From CAYUIS01 sp964444825 (lineage in GTDB: Bacteria; Chloroflexota; Anaerolineae; B4-G1), in contig CAYUIS010000081.1 of NCBI GenBank assembly GCA_964444825.1, positions 1 to 22,886 of the forward strand: a stretch of 22,886 nt of DNA, given 5' to 3'. Both the position numbers and the translations under genes were made by a program. Under the pieces are notes generated by a model. The model was not told where the DNA came from and did no database searches. It worked only from the letters and a program-made list of their open reading frames with translations. Shown here in pieces: positions 7,742-15,442 of this stretch (positions within the stretch are counted from its first letter, which is position 1; each line of letters starts with the position of its first letter).

Positions 7742-7797
7742 GGAGCGGCCCAGCGGTTGTGAGGTTGTTGTGGTTGGGTCGCTCCTCACCCCTTTTT
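7742..7797 (+). terminator. Hairpin with trailing T-run between S and A genes
   Basis: GGAGCGGCCCA (7742-7752) pairs with TGGGTCGCTCC (7775-7785), 11 pairs with a single G-T wobble, around a 22-nt loop. Five T residues follow at 7793-7797, seven bases after the stem, so it is only a weak intrinsic terminator. Its place between S and A genes suggests a tuning or attenuation point, or stabilisation of the upstream transcript. Confidence 0.45.
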
Positions 7798-7876
7798 ACT
7801 GCCTGGCTCTGGCGTTCTGGCTGGCGTGGATCGACTTTGAATGGGAGGGCCGTGAGTTGAACAAGGAGACAGCAGG

Positions 7877-9640
7877 ATGTCGCAAAAAGTGACGGGAATT
7901 CCGATCTCGGTCAAGAATGTGACCTACACCTATCCTGAGCAGGACACGCCGGCGCTCAAGGACGTGAACCTGGAGGTGGAGAGGGGCGAATACCTGGTCG
8001 TTATGGGACGCAACGGAGCTGGGAAGACGACGCTCTGCGTCCTCTTGAACGGGGTTATCCCCAACGTGCTCGGCGGCAAGATCCGGGGCCGGACGGAGGT
8101 AATGGGACTGGATACCCGCCGCCACCACGTCTATGAGCTGGCGCAGCACGTCGGCATGGTGCTCCAGGACCCCGAAGCGCAGCTCTTTACGTCCAACGTG
8201 CGCTCGGAGGCCGCCTTTGCGGCCGAGAACCTGGGCGTCCCTCGGGACGAGATGGCCGAGCGGATTGACTGGGCGCTCGATGTGGTGCGGCTACAAGAGT
8301 TCGTAAAGCGAGCGCCCTCCCATCTGTCGGGTGGCCAGAAGCAGCGGTTGGCCATCGCGGCTGGCCTGGTCATGCGCCCCGCAGTCCTGGTGCTGGACGA
8401 GCCGACGTCCCAGTTGGACCCCATCGGTGCCCAAGAGGTTTTTTCAGTGCTCCGCGATCTGAATCAAGAACTGGGCATCACTATCGTGCTGAGCACACAC
8501 AAGAGTGAACACGCGGCCAGGTACGCCGATCGCATCGTCGTGCTGGATCAGGGAAGAATCGTCGCTCAGGACACGCCCAAGGCAGTCTTTTCTCAGATAG
8601 AGTTGCTGGACCGGATCTATGTGCAGGTGCCTGCCGTGACGCGCGTGGAATGGGATCTGGAAAAGGCCCTAGGAGAGGATCGCCTTGGGATGGAGAAAGG
8701 GGTTCTACTGGAGGAGGGTCGGGCCAGCCTGAGCAAAATGCTGGACGGGCAAGGTATCGCTAGACAGAGTATAGGTGCCAGTAAGCCGGACCTTCCCGCC
8801 CCCTCGGTACCCAAAGAGCCGTACATTCTCTTCAAGGATGTCAGCTTCCAGTACCCAGGGACTGACGAGAAGGCTCTCGACGGTGTGTCCATCAGCGTGG
8901 GGAAGGGCGAGTTTGTGGGCATCGTCGGGCAGAACGGGGCTGGCAAGACGACCCTCGTCAAGCACGTTGTCGGCCTGCTGAAATCGACATCCGGACAAGT
9001 GATCCTCGGGGGAAAGGACCTCGCCGACGAATCGGTCGAGGACATGGCGCAGACCGTGGGCCTGGTCTTGCAGAACCCCGATGCGCAGCTCTTTGCTATG
9101 AGTGCGGCCGAGGAGGTGGCGTTCGGTTGCACCAACCTTGGCCTTCCACAGGAGGAGGTCGCGCAGCGGGTGGACCGTGCCCTGGCGGCTACCGGGCTGG
9201 AGGCTTTCCGCGAGGTATACCCTTTCAACCTCAGTTTCGGAGACCGTCGGAAGCTCTCCGTCGCGGCAGTGGTTTCCATGGAACCAGAGGTTCTTATCTT
9301 CGATGAACCGACGACCGGCCAGGATTTCAAAGGACGACGGGAGTTGGCCGACATTGCCACGAGGCTGAATGAGATGGGCCACACCGTTCTGATGGTTACG
9401 CACGATATGGACCTTATCGCGGAATATACTCAACGTTTGATCGTGATGGGGAATGGCAAGGTGCTCTTGGACGGTCCGACAGCGGAGGTCTTTCAGCAGG
9501 TGGAGACGTTGGCTGAGACGTTCATCACGCCGCCACAGGTGACGCAATTGGCACACGCGCTAGCAGAGTATGGTGTCTCTGGCAATGTCCTCGTGGCCGA
9601 CGAACTGGTTCAGATGTTGAAGGGGAAGATGGGCTTATGA
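7877..9640 (+). CDS. Fused double ATPase of the ECF transporter (EcfA1-EcfA2 type)
   Basis: This 587-residue protein carries two ABC ATPase domains in one chain. Domain 1 has Walker A GRNGAGKT (44-51), Q97, signature LSGGQ (150-154), Walker B LVLDE (171-175) and switch H208. Domain 2 has Walker A GQNGAGKT (351-358), Q399, Walker B LIFDE (473-477) and H509, but its signature is LSFGD (452-456) instead of LSGGQ. Both domains have the CbiO/EcfA-style QDPEAQLF and QNPDAQLF stretches. It would power uptake through the S and T membrane partners on either side. AAGGAG (7863-7868) precedes the ATG. Its stop overlaps the T-gene start by four bases. Confidence 0.92.
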   Translation: MSQKVTGIPISVKNVTYTYPEQDTPALKDVNLEVERGEYLVVMGRNGAGKTTLCVLLNGVIPNVLGGKIRGRTEVMGLDTRRHHVYELAQHVGMVLQDPEAQLFTSNVRSEAAFAAENLGVPRDEMAERIDWALDVVRLQEFVKRAPSHLSGGQKQRLAIAAGLVMRPAVLVLDEPTSQLDPIGAQEVFSVLRDLNQELGITIVLSTHKSEHAARYADRIVVLDQGRIVAQDTPKAVFSQIELLDRIYVQVPAVTRVEWDLEKALGEDRLGMEKGVLLEEGRASLSKMLDGQGIARQSIGASKPDLPAPSVPKEPYILFKDVSFQYPGTDEKALDGVSISVGKGEFVGIVGQNGAGKTTLVKHVVGLLKSTSGQVILGGKDLADESVEDMAQTVGLVLQNPDAQLFAMSAAEEVAFGCTNLGLPQEEVAQRVDRALAATGLEAFREVYPFNLSFGDRRKLSVAAVVSMEPEVLIFDEPTTGQDFKGRRELADIATRLNEMGHTVLMVTHDMDLIAEYTQRLIVMGNGKVLLDGPTAEVFQQVETLAETFITPPQVTQLAHALAEYGVSGNVLVADELVQMLKGKMGL

Positions 9641-10464
9641 ATGCACTGATGTTCCTCAATCTGGATACGCCGATCCATAGGCTGAACCCGCTGGCCAAGC
9701 TCTTTATCGTGGCTTGCCTGTGGATCACTTCTTTCGGTTCCTCCAATCTGGTGGTCATGCTGGTCGTCGTCGTCTATTGTCTGATTCTGTGGCGACTTGC
9801 GCGCATCCCGCTTTCTGGGATGAAGATCTTTCTTGGCACGGTCGCTTTCGTCGGCTTGCTGATGGTCGTGATCCAGGGCTTTTTATATTTCAGCAACAAG
9901 ACAATCCTGTTCCATGTCTTTAGGTATCCGTTCTACGCCGAAGGGGCGATCTATGGATTCACGATGGGGATCAAAGTGTTGTCTGTGGCGACTGCCATTC
10001 CTATCCTGACCATGACGACGCAGGTTTCACCCCTCATGGCCGCGCTGGCCGCGCTGAGGCTGCCCTACAAGCTGATCTTTGTGTTTGGCACGGCGATGCG
10101 GCTGACGCCGTTGGTGCAGGAGACGTTTGAGGAGATCCGTGATGCACAGCGACTCCGCGGACACAACATCCAGCGGATGAACGTGATCAAAAAGGCCACC
10201 AAGGGCTACTTTCCCCTTTTCGTCCCCTTACTGCTTTCGTTGCTCCGCAAGACTGGGGATATGGACGTGGCAATCGAGTCGCGGGCCTTTGGCGCACCGG
10301 TGAAGCGGACCTACCTGGATGACATCAGGCTGCAACGTCTCGATCTACTGGCGATGGGCATCGTTTTCGTCTGTACGGCTGGCTTGTTGGTCTTTTCCTT
10401 CTATATGGGGTGGGGAGCTGGCCTCATTGGGTGGGGCGGCCCGACCGGCAGCGGTGGCAACTAG
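9637..10464 (+). CDS. ecfT: ECF transporter T component (transmembrane scaffold)
   Basis: This 275-residue membrane protein of the CbiQ/EcfT family has hydrophobic N-terminal helices, a cytoplasmic coupling region with AQRLRGHN (170-177) and a second arginine motif ESRAFGA (214-220), which dock on the ATPases, then a final helix near the C-terminus. It couples ATP hydrolysis by the fused ATPase to toppling of the S component. The ATG at 9637 overlaps the ATPase stop in the arrangement ATGA, which is typical of translational coupling. The length and motif order are normal for the family. Confidence 0.9.
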   Translation: MNALMFLNLDTPIHRLNPLAKLFIVACLWITSFGSSNLVVMLVVVVYCLILWRLARIPLSGMKIFLGTVAFVGLLMVVIQGFLYFSNKTILFHVFRYPFYAEGAIYGFTMGIKVLSVATAIPILTMTTQVSPLMAALAALRLPYKLIFVFGTAMRLTPLVQETFEEIRDAQRLRGHNIQRMNVIKKATKGYFPLFVPLLLSLLRKTGDMDVAIESRAFGAPVKRTYLDDIRLQRLDLLAMGIVFVCTAGLLVFSFYMGWGAGLIGWGGPTGSGGN

Positions 10465-10497
10465 AAGCGATTCCAAGCAGAGAAAGTAGGAAACAAT

Positions 10498-11619
10498 ATG
10501 AGCATTCAAGCTATTGTAATGCCTGGCCCCGGACGTCTCGAACTGCGGGATTTTCCCGAGCCGGAACTTGAAGAGGGTATGGTGCTGGTACGTATGCGCA
10601 TGGCCGGCATCTGTGGCACCGATAGGCACACCTATGAGGGGAAAATGGCGCTGGATTTCCCCGCTATCCCTGGACACGAGAACCTCGGTGTGATTGAAAA
10701 GATCGCTGGCGAGGTCAAGGACGTGTATGGTCAGCCCCTCGCTGTTGGTGATCGCATCGTTTGGGATGCGGCCTATTGGACGTGTGGGGAATGCTACTAC
10801 TGCAAGTGGTTGCCCAGCAACTATGGACCGACGTTCTGTGAGCAGACGTTGGCCTATGGCTTTGTGAGCTGTGAGAACCCGCCTCACTTGTTTGGTGGAT
10901 GGGCCGAAAAGATCGTGCTCCAGCCCGGCACGTGGATCTATCGCGTGCCCGAAACGTTGACGGACGAGCAGGCTGTACTCGTCGACGTGTTGGCATCGGC
11001 GAGCGGTGTGGAACGGGCGGTCTTTCATGCCTCTTGGCTGAACATGGGGCTGGGATTGGGCCAGACTGCCGTGATCCAGGGATCGGGTACAGTCGGTATT
11101 TCAGCCGCCATAAAGGCTCAACTCTTTGGGGCTACCAGGATCATCATGGTTGGAGGACCGGCGCACCGTCTGGAGTTGGCCCGGGACTTTTGCGTGGATG
11201 AGACGATCGACATCGCTGAGGTTCGAGAACCGGCGGAGCGGGTGGCAGCCGTTCGGGAACTCACCGGTGGGGTCGGCGCTGACCTGGTTGTGGAATGCGC
11301 AGGTGTGCCATCGGCTGTCCCAGAGGGGTTGGAGATGCTCCGTCACGGTGGGGTCTTTGTAGAGATCGGTCACTTTACCGATACCGGCACGACCACCATC
11401 AACCCGCACGAGCACCTCTGCTACAAGGACGTCACGATCATCGGCCAGTGGGCCTATAGCTCTGCCCAGTATCGCAAGGACCTAGCATTGCTGGTGCGGC
11501 ACCGAGACCGTTTCCCATTCGAAAGGCTTGTGACCCATCGCTTCGCCTTGTCGGAGCACGACGAGGCAATGCAGGCGGTCAAGCAGGAGGAGTGCTTGAA
11601 GGCCGTCTTTATTCCATAA
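10498..11619 (+). CDS. Zinc-dependent medium-chain dehydrogenase
   Basis: This 373-residue MDR-superfamily enzyme has the catalytic zinc ligand C39 in AGICGTD, then GHE (H60, E61) and the NAD(P)-binding loop GSGTVG (195-200). A four-cysteine structural zinc lobe (C96, C99, C102, C114) is present, but the last spacing is 11 residues rather than the usual seven. D163 in VDVLA lies where many relatives have the further active-site acidic residue. It oxidises or reduces an alcohol/carbonyl substrate, and the family does not define which one. It starts 33 bp after ecfT, behind only a weak GTAGGA site, and ends ten bases before agmatine deiminase, which fits membership in the same transcript. Confidence 0.87.
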   Translation: MSIQAIVMPGPGRLELRDFPEPELEEGMVLVRMRMAGICGTDRHTYEGKMALDFPAIPGHENLGVIEKIAGEVKDVYGQPLAVGDRIVWDAAYWTCGECYYCKWLPSNYGPTFCEQTLAYGFVSCENPPHLFGGWAEKIVLQPGTWIYRVPETLTDEQAVLVDVLASASGVERAVFHASWLNMGLGLGQTAVIQGSGTVGISAAIKAQLFGATRIIMVGGPAHRLELARDFCVDETIDIAEVREPAERVAAVRELTGGVGADLVVECAGVPSAVPEGLEMLRHGGVFVEIGHFTDTGTTTINPHEHLCYKDVTIIGQWAYSSAQYRKDLALLVRHRDRFPFERLVTHRFALSEHDEAMQAVKQEECLKAVFIP

Positions 11620-11629
11620 GGGGGTGATG

Positions 11630-12721
11630 ATGGCCCTGGTCGACAGTACTCCCCGCCGAGACGGCTTCCGTATGCCGGGCGAGTTCGAACCACATGCCGG
11701 CTGCTGGATGCTCTGGCCTGAGCGGCCCGACAATTGGCGACTGGGCGCCAAGCCGGCCCAGAAGGCCTTTGTCGACGTGGCGACCGCTATCGCCCAGTTC
11801 GAACCGGTCACGACCGGAGTCTCCCACAGTCAATTCCTCAATGCCCGACATATGCTCCCTGACCACGTCCGAGTGGTCGAAATGTCCTACAACGACTCCT
11901 GGATGCGCGACTGCGGTCCCACCTTCGTGGTCGATGACAGGGGTTCTGTCCGTCTCGTGGACTGGGACTTTAATGCCTGGGGCGGTCTGAAGGGTGGTCT
12001 CTATTTTCCGTGGGATCTGGATGATCTGGTGCCGCGCAAAGTGGCAGAGATCGAGCGTTTTGATCACTATAAGGCTGGTATCGTGTTGGAGGGCGGGTCT
12101 ATCCACGTGGATGGCGAATCCACTCTGTTGACCACTGAAGAGTGCTTGTTGAATCCCAACCGCAACCCTGATTTGACCAAAGGGGAAATCGAGCGAGTCC
12201 TGGAAGAGCACCTCAACATCGAGAAAATCATCTGGTTGGGAAGAGGTGTCCATTTGGACGAAGCGGATGGCCATGTGGATAACCTCTGCTGCTTTGTCCG
12301 GCCGGGCGTGGTAGCGCTCACCTGGACGGACGACACGTCCGATCCTCAGTACGAGATTTCCATAGATGCCTACAATCGGCTCAAGTCAGCTACCGACGCG
12401 AAAGGTCGCAAGCTGGCGATCCACAAGCTACACCAACCCAACCCCATCCACATCACACGGGAAGAGAGCGAGGGCGTGGATGGAGTAGAAGGGACCATAC
12501 CCCGCCTGCCGGGCGACCGTTTGGCTGGCTCCTACATCAACTTTTACATCGCCAATGGAGGCGTGGTGGTTCCTATCTTTGACGATCCCCACGATTCGGC
12601 CGCGTTGGCGACGTTGCAGGAGCTCTTCCCAAAGCGCAGAGTGGTCGGGGTGCAGGCGAGAGAGATCCTCTTGGGTGGCGGTAACATCCACTGCATCACA
12701 CAACAACAACCTGCAGGGTGA
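11630..12721 (+). CDS. aguA: Agmatine deiminase (agmatine iminohydrolase)
   Basis: This 363-residue guanidino-group-modifying enzyme of the peptidyl-arginine-deiminase/AguA family converts agmatine to N-carbamoylputrescine plus ammonia. Visible features are WMRDCGPTF, the active-site EGGSIHVDGE, DGHVDN with its catalytic histidine, and the C-terminal GGGNIHC with nucleophile C355. The Shine-Dalgarno TAAGGGGGTGAT begins at the stop codon of the dehydrogenase. It gives good spacing for ATG 11630, although ATG 11627 and GTG 11624 are also in frame. No aguB (N-carbamoylputrescine amidohydrolase) follows, so either the next step is encoded elsewhere or the substrate is a different guanidino compound. 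Confidence 0.92.
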   Translation: MALVDSTPRRDGFRMPGEFEPHAGCWMLWPERPDNWRLGAKPAQKAFVDVATAIAQFEPVTTGVSHSQFLNARHMLPDHVRVVEMSYNDSWMRDCGPTFVVDDRGSVRLVDWDFNAWGGLKGGLYFPWDLDDLVPRKVAEIERFDHYKAGIVLEGGSIHVDGESTLLTTEECLLNPNRNPDLTKGEIERVLEEHLNIEKIIWLGRGVHLDEADGHVDNLCCFVRPGVVALTWTDDTSDPQYEISIDAYNRLKSATDAKGRKLAIHKLHQPNPIHITREESEGVDGVEGTIPRLPGDRLAGSYINFYIANGGVVVPIFDDPHDSAALATLQELFPKRRVVGVQAREILLGGGNIHCITQQQPAG

Positions 12722-12763
12722 AATAGGGCTTGCTCTCACGTCGCTTATGCGCCGGTCAACGCC

Positions 12764-12792
12764 GTGCTTGCATCGGAGGGCGGTCCGAGCAC
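12764..12792 (+). terminator. Hairpin at end of the island (possible transcript end)
   Basis: GTGC (12764-12767) and TCGGA (12773-12777) pair with TCCGA (12784-12788) and GCAC (12789-12792) in a bulged stem. There is no T-run, so intrinsic termination is doubtful. It could act as an RNA-stabilising 3' hairpin after agmatine deiminase. Confidence 0.25.
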
Positions 12793-12801
12793 AATCTGAT
12801 C

Positions 12802-12858
12802 ATATCAAATCCTTTCGCATATTTGTGCAATATGGGAAAAGCAGCTAGAATTCAGAAC
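12802..12858 (+). promoter_or_regulatory. Sigma70-type promoter, repeat copy B
   Basis: TTGTGC (12823-12828), 17 bp and TAGAAT (12846-12851) lie in a block nearly identical to 1418-1470, including the upstream ATATCAAATC and GGAAAAGC in the spacer. Transcription would start near 12858, only about 13 bases before the ATG at 12871, so the zinc-ribbon message would have a very short leader. Confidence 0.6.
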
Positions 12859-12870
12859 CAGAGACAACCC

Positions 12871-13434
12871 ATGGATGATGTGAGTTTCTGGGAGTGTCCC
12901 AATTGCGGCAGCGGCGACTTTGCCGAGATTGCACCGCGTAAGCATCGCTGCGTCTACTGTGGGACCGTCCTCACGGAGCCCGAGGTGGTACCGGAGAGGG
13001 CGGAGCGCACGGTGATCTGTCCCCGCTGTGGGTTTGAGAACGAGCGTGGCGATCTGTACTGTAAAAACTGTGGCCGGGCGCTCGTGGACGGGTTGGTCCG
13101 CCAGGAGCGAAGTAAGATGGACCCGGCTGTGCTCAGTATCCTGGCGACCATCGTCGGCTCGATGATCATACCCTTTGGAGGTCCCATCCTGGGGCTCTAC
13201 TTGGGCTACAAGGCCCTGAAGGACGCCCGTGCCGGGGGTGCGGGGAAAAGAAGCGAGAGTCTGGCCAAGGGTGCTCTTGTGATCGGTTGGGGCGTCGTGG
13301 CTTTTCAGTTCTTCTTTGTGTGTATGGCGCTGTTCATGCCCAGCGCGCAGTGGGGCTGTTCCCTGTGCCAGGAGCTGTTCGATGAAGTGACTCAGGTGGT
13401 GTCTGGGCTGTTTTCCGGGGGTGAGGGGCGGTGA
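12871..13434 (+). CDS. Double zinc-ribbon membrane protein with DUF4190-like domain
   Basis: This 187-residue protein has two N-terminal zinc ribbons: CPNCGSGDF...CVYCG (about 9-30) and CPRCGFENERGDLYCKNCG (about 50-68). Two hydrophobic segments follow. The first, around IVGSMIIPFGGPILGLYLGYKALKDA, matches the DUF4190 pattern, and the second is IGWGVVAFQFFFVCMALFM. A cysteine-containing tail (CSLCQ) comes last. The zinc ribbons would be cytosolic if the protein is a simple hairpin. Its function is unknown. The start at 12871 is chosen because upstream in-frame starts (12730, 12832) lie in or before the promoter. It has only a weak ribosome binding site, and the message may be nearly leaderless. 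Confidence 0.72.
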   Translation: MDDVSFWECPNCGSGDFAEIAPRKHRCVYCGTVLTEPEVVPERAERTVICPRCGFENERGDLYCKNCGRALVDGLVRQERSKMDPAVLSILATIVGSMIIPFGGPILGLYLGYKALKDARAGGAGKRSESLAKGALVIGWGVVAFQFFFVCMALFMPSAQWGCSLCQELFDEVTQVVSGLFSGGEGR

Positions 13435-13476
13435 TGGCCCGGTCGGGAACGACGACCCGGGGTTAGGAGGCAGACG

Positions 13477-14802
13477 ATGGAGGGTTACACGAGGCGCGAC
13501 AAGCCTCTGTCGAAAGAGCAATTGATAGACGAACTGGTGCAGATGTGCCAGCGTATCGTCGAGTTGGAGGCATCCGAAAGCATGCGCGAGCGCAACCGGG
13601 AGCTCAACCTGCTCAGTCGTGTGGGGCAAGAGTTCACCGCCACCCTCGATCTGCAACAGGTCACAGAGCAGCTCCTGCCGGCGGCGACCGAGATTATCGG
13701 TGCCGAGGGGTCTTCTATCTGGCTGCGGGAGGGGGCGCCGGATGACAGTTGGTTGGTGTGCCGGACGGCGTACCAGCGCGGTCAGACATCCTCTCCGGTC
13801 AACCTGCGCTTGCGTCCTGGCGAGGGCATAGCCGGGTGGGTGGCGCAGCGGGGAGAGAGCGCCGTCGTTCCTAACGTGGAGGACGACCACCGCTTTTACT
13901 CGGGCATCGATGAACAGACCGGCTTTCGGACGAGCTCGTTGCTGGCGGTGCCGTTATGGATCCACGACCGGGTGATCGGTGTGCTGGAGGTGGTGAACAA
14001 ACAGGATGGTGACTTTGCCTGGAACGACCGTGTCCTGGCAGAGACGCTGGCCGCCTCGGCGGCTATCGCCCTAGAGAACGCCCGGCTGACCGAGGCGCTG
14101 CGCCAGCGCACCCAGGATCTCCAGATCAGCCACAAGCAGGTTGACGCCTTTGCTCACGCGCTGGCTGACGATCTCCGGGGTCCGTTGGGCCTGATCGTCA
14201 GCTTTGCCCAGATGTTGGAAAAGGACCATGCTTCTCTGGCGGAGGAGGATCTACGCCGTTACCTGCGCGAGATCGTGCTGCGTGGGGGTGATATGGTAGG
14301 GGTGATCGATGAGCTGCTCAAGATACGGGTTGGGCCGCCTCAGGAGATCGAAGAGGAGATTGCACCGCTTGATATGGCCAGCATTGTGACTGGCGTTCTG
14401 GAGCGCCTGGCCTACACCATTGATCGCTACCAGGCCGATATCGCCTGTCCCGAAAGCTGGCCGCTGGCCTTGGGCTACGGTCCGTGGATCGAGGAGGTGT
14501 GGTTCAACTACCTCAGCAACGGCATCAAGTACGGCGGACGGCCGCCGCGCGTCGAGCTGGGGCACGATGAGGACCCCTCCGGGGTCCGATTCTGGGTGCG
14601 CGACGACGGGCCGGGTCTGACGCCGGAGGAGCAGGTCAGGTTGTTCTCCCCCTCGGCCAAGCGGGATCGGATTCAGGATAACCAGTACGGGCTGGGCCTG
14701 GCCCTCGTCCAGCGTATCGTGGAAAAGCTCGGCGGGCAGGTGGGGGTAGAGAGTGAGGAGGGTCAGGGTAGTCTGTTCTACTTTACCCTGCCCGCGGCGT
14801 GA
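13477..14802 (+). CDS. GAF-domain histidine-kinase-like protein lacking the acceptor histidine
   Basis: This 441-residue soluble protein has a short coiled-coil N-terminus (about 10-45), a GAF sensor domain (about 55-205), a HisKA-like helix pair (about 215-295) and a HATPase_c domain (about 320-440) with N-box FNYLSNGIKYGG, G1 DDGPGL and G2 YGLGLALV. The H-box reads FAHALADDLRGPL, where the family normally has SHDLRxPL, so the phosphorylated histidine is replaced by D231 (codon at 14167-14169). H227 lies one helical turn earlier. The ATP-binding part looks intact, so it may act as an ATP sensor, scaffold or non-canonical kinase. No response regulator is adjacent. TAGGAGG (13465-13471) precedes the ATG. 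It starts 42 bp after the zinc-ribbon gene and may be co-transcribed with it. Confidence 0.85.
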   Translation: MEGYTRRDKPLSKEQLIDELVQMCQRIVELEASESMRERNRELNLLSRVGQEFTATLDLQQVTEQLLPAATEIIGAEGSSIWLREGAPDDSWLVCRTAYQRGQTSSPVNLRLRPGEGIAGWVAQRGESAVVPNVEDDHRFYSGIDEQTGFRTSSLLAVPLWIHDRVIGVLEVVNKQDGDFAWNDRVLAETLAASAAIALENARLTEALRQRTQDLQISHKQVDAFAHALADDLRGPLGLIVSFAQMLEKDHASLAEEDLRRYLREIVLRGGDMVGVIDELLKIRVGPPQEIEEEIAPLDMASIVTGVLERLAYTIDRYQADIACPESWPLALGYGPWIEEVWFNYLSNGIKYGGRPPRVELGHDEDPSGVRFWVRDDGPGLTPEEQVRLFSPSAKRDRIQDNQYGLGLALVQRIVEKLGGQVGVESEEGQGSLFYFTLPAA

Positions 14803-15198
14803 TGGACCCATCTCTCCGATAATCTTGACCAGCCATGCCTCTTGCGCTGGCCGTCGAACTCGTTACCAGATGCCGCTCCTGAGGGCAAAAACCCAGTCGG
14901 CTTTCTGTGTTTGAGCGGGCTCTGTTTCCCGTCCTCCAAGGCGACCACCAACGAGACAACCCCGATCCGCTCTTTCCAGCTTGTTTCAAGTCCTTCGCTC
15001 TGGTAACAAGTCTTGCGCTTTGGTTGCCAGGGCTATCGTTTTTAGCGCTCCCAGCCCTTGTCCTGTCCGGTCAAGGACAGGGTCCTCGTCCCCGAGGGCG
15101 GTTTTCGTGAAATCGGGCTGCGACAGCGGATTCTCATCGCGCAGGGCGCCCCGAGGACGGGGCTCAGAGCTATGGTCAGTCAAATGCGATCGCCCTAT
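14803..15198. other. Gene-free stretch with three small hairpins
   Basis: No convincing gene is seen on either strand; the open frames are short and start without ribosome binding sites. CCTGTCC (15062-15068) pairs with GGACAGG (15075-15081). CCTCG (15084-15088) pairs with CGAGG (15093-15097) and is followed by TTTT at 15102-15105, a weak terminator-like arrangement downstream of the kinase gene. GCCCCG (15148-15153) pairs with CGGGGC (15158-15163) around an AGGA tetraloop. Confidence 0.35.
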
Positions 15199-15260
15199 TT
15201 GTCCTGCCCAACCCATAGACTTCCACGCTGATTTGTGGTAATATGGTAGCAGAACAACGT
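15199..15260 (+). repeat. P module copy 1: promoter-bearing dispersed repeat
   Basis: This is a 62-bp version of a repeat also found at 17181-17311 and 20839-20963. It shares TTGTCCTGCCC, ACCCATAGACTT, CGCTGATTTGTGGTAATAT and a trailing GCAG-ACAA block. TAGACT (15216-15221), 17 bp and TAATAT (15239-15244) form a promoter. The upstream CTGGCG-containing arm found in the other two copies is absent here. It points at the gene at 15443, leaving a leader of about 190 nt. Confidence 0.6.
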
Positions 15261-15442
15261 GATTATGCGGTGGGTGGGAAGAGGTTCGCTCCACGAGGTT
15301 GGCCGGGCTACGCTAGACTCGTACATCTCGACACGCCGCATGAATCCTTATTCGTTAGCGCGGACGCTTCACGCCAAGCAAACTTGGTGCTATCTTGTAT
15401 AAGCAGTGATTTGATCCTATGCGAGATACCTATGGAGGAGCT

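Noticed and set aside
8617..9556. Two long - strand frames opposite the fused ATPase
   Set aside because: They are antisense shadows of conserved ABC ATPase sequence, with low-complexity Ser/Arg-rich translations.
12805..13890. Long - strand open frame of 361 codons
   Set aside because: It is the antisense of the zinc-ribbon and kinase genes, which have clear domains and ribosome binding sites on the + strand. Its own sequence shows no domain.
14783..14989. Short - strand frame after the kinase gene
   Set aside because: It has no ribosome binding site or domain and partly overlaps the kinase stop; composition looks random.
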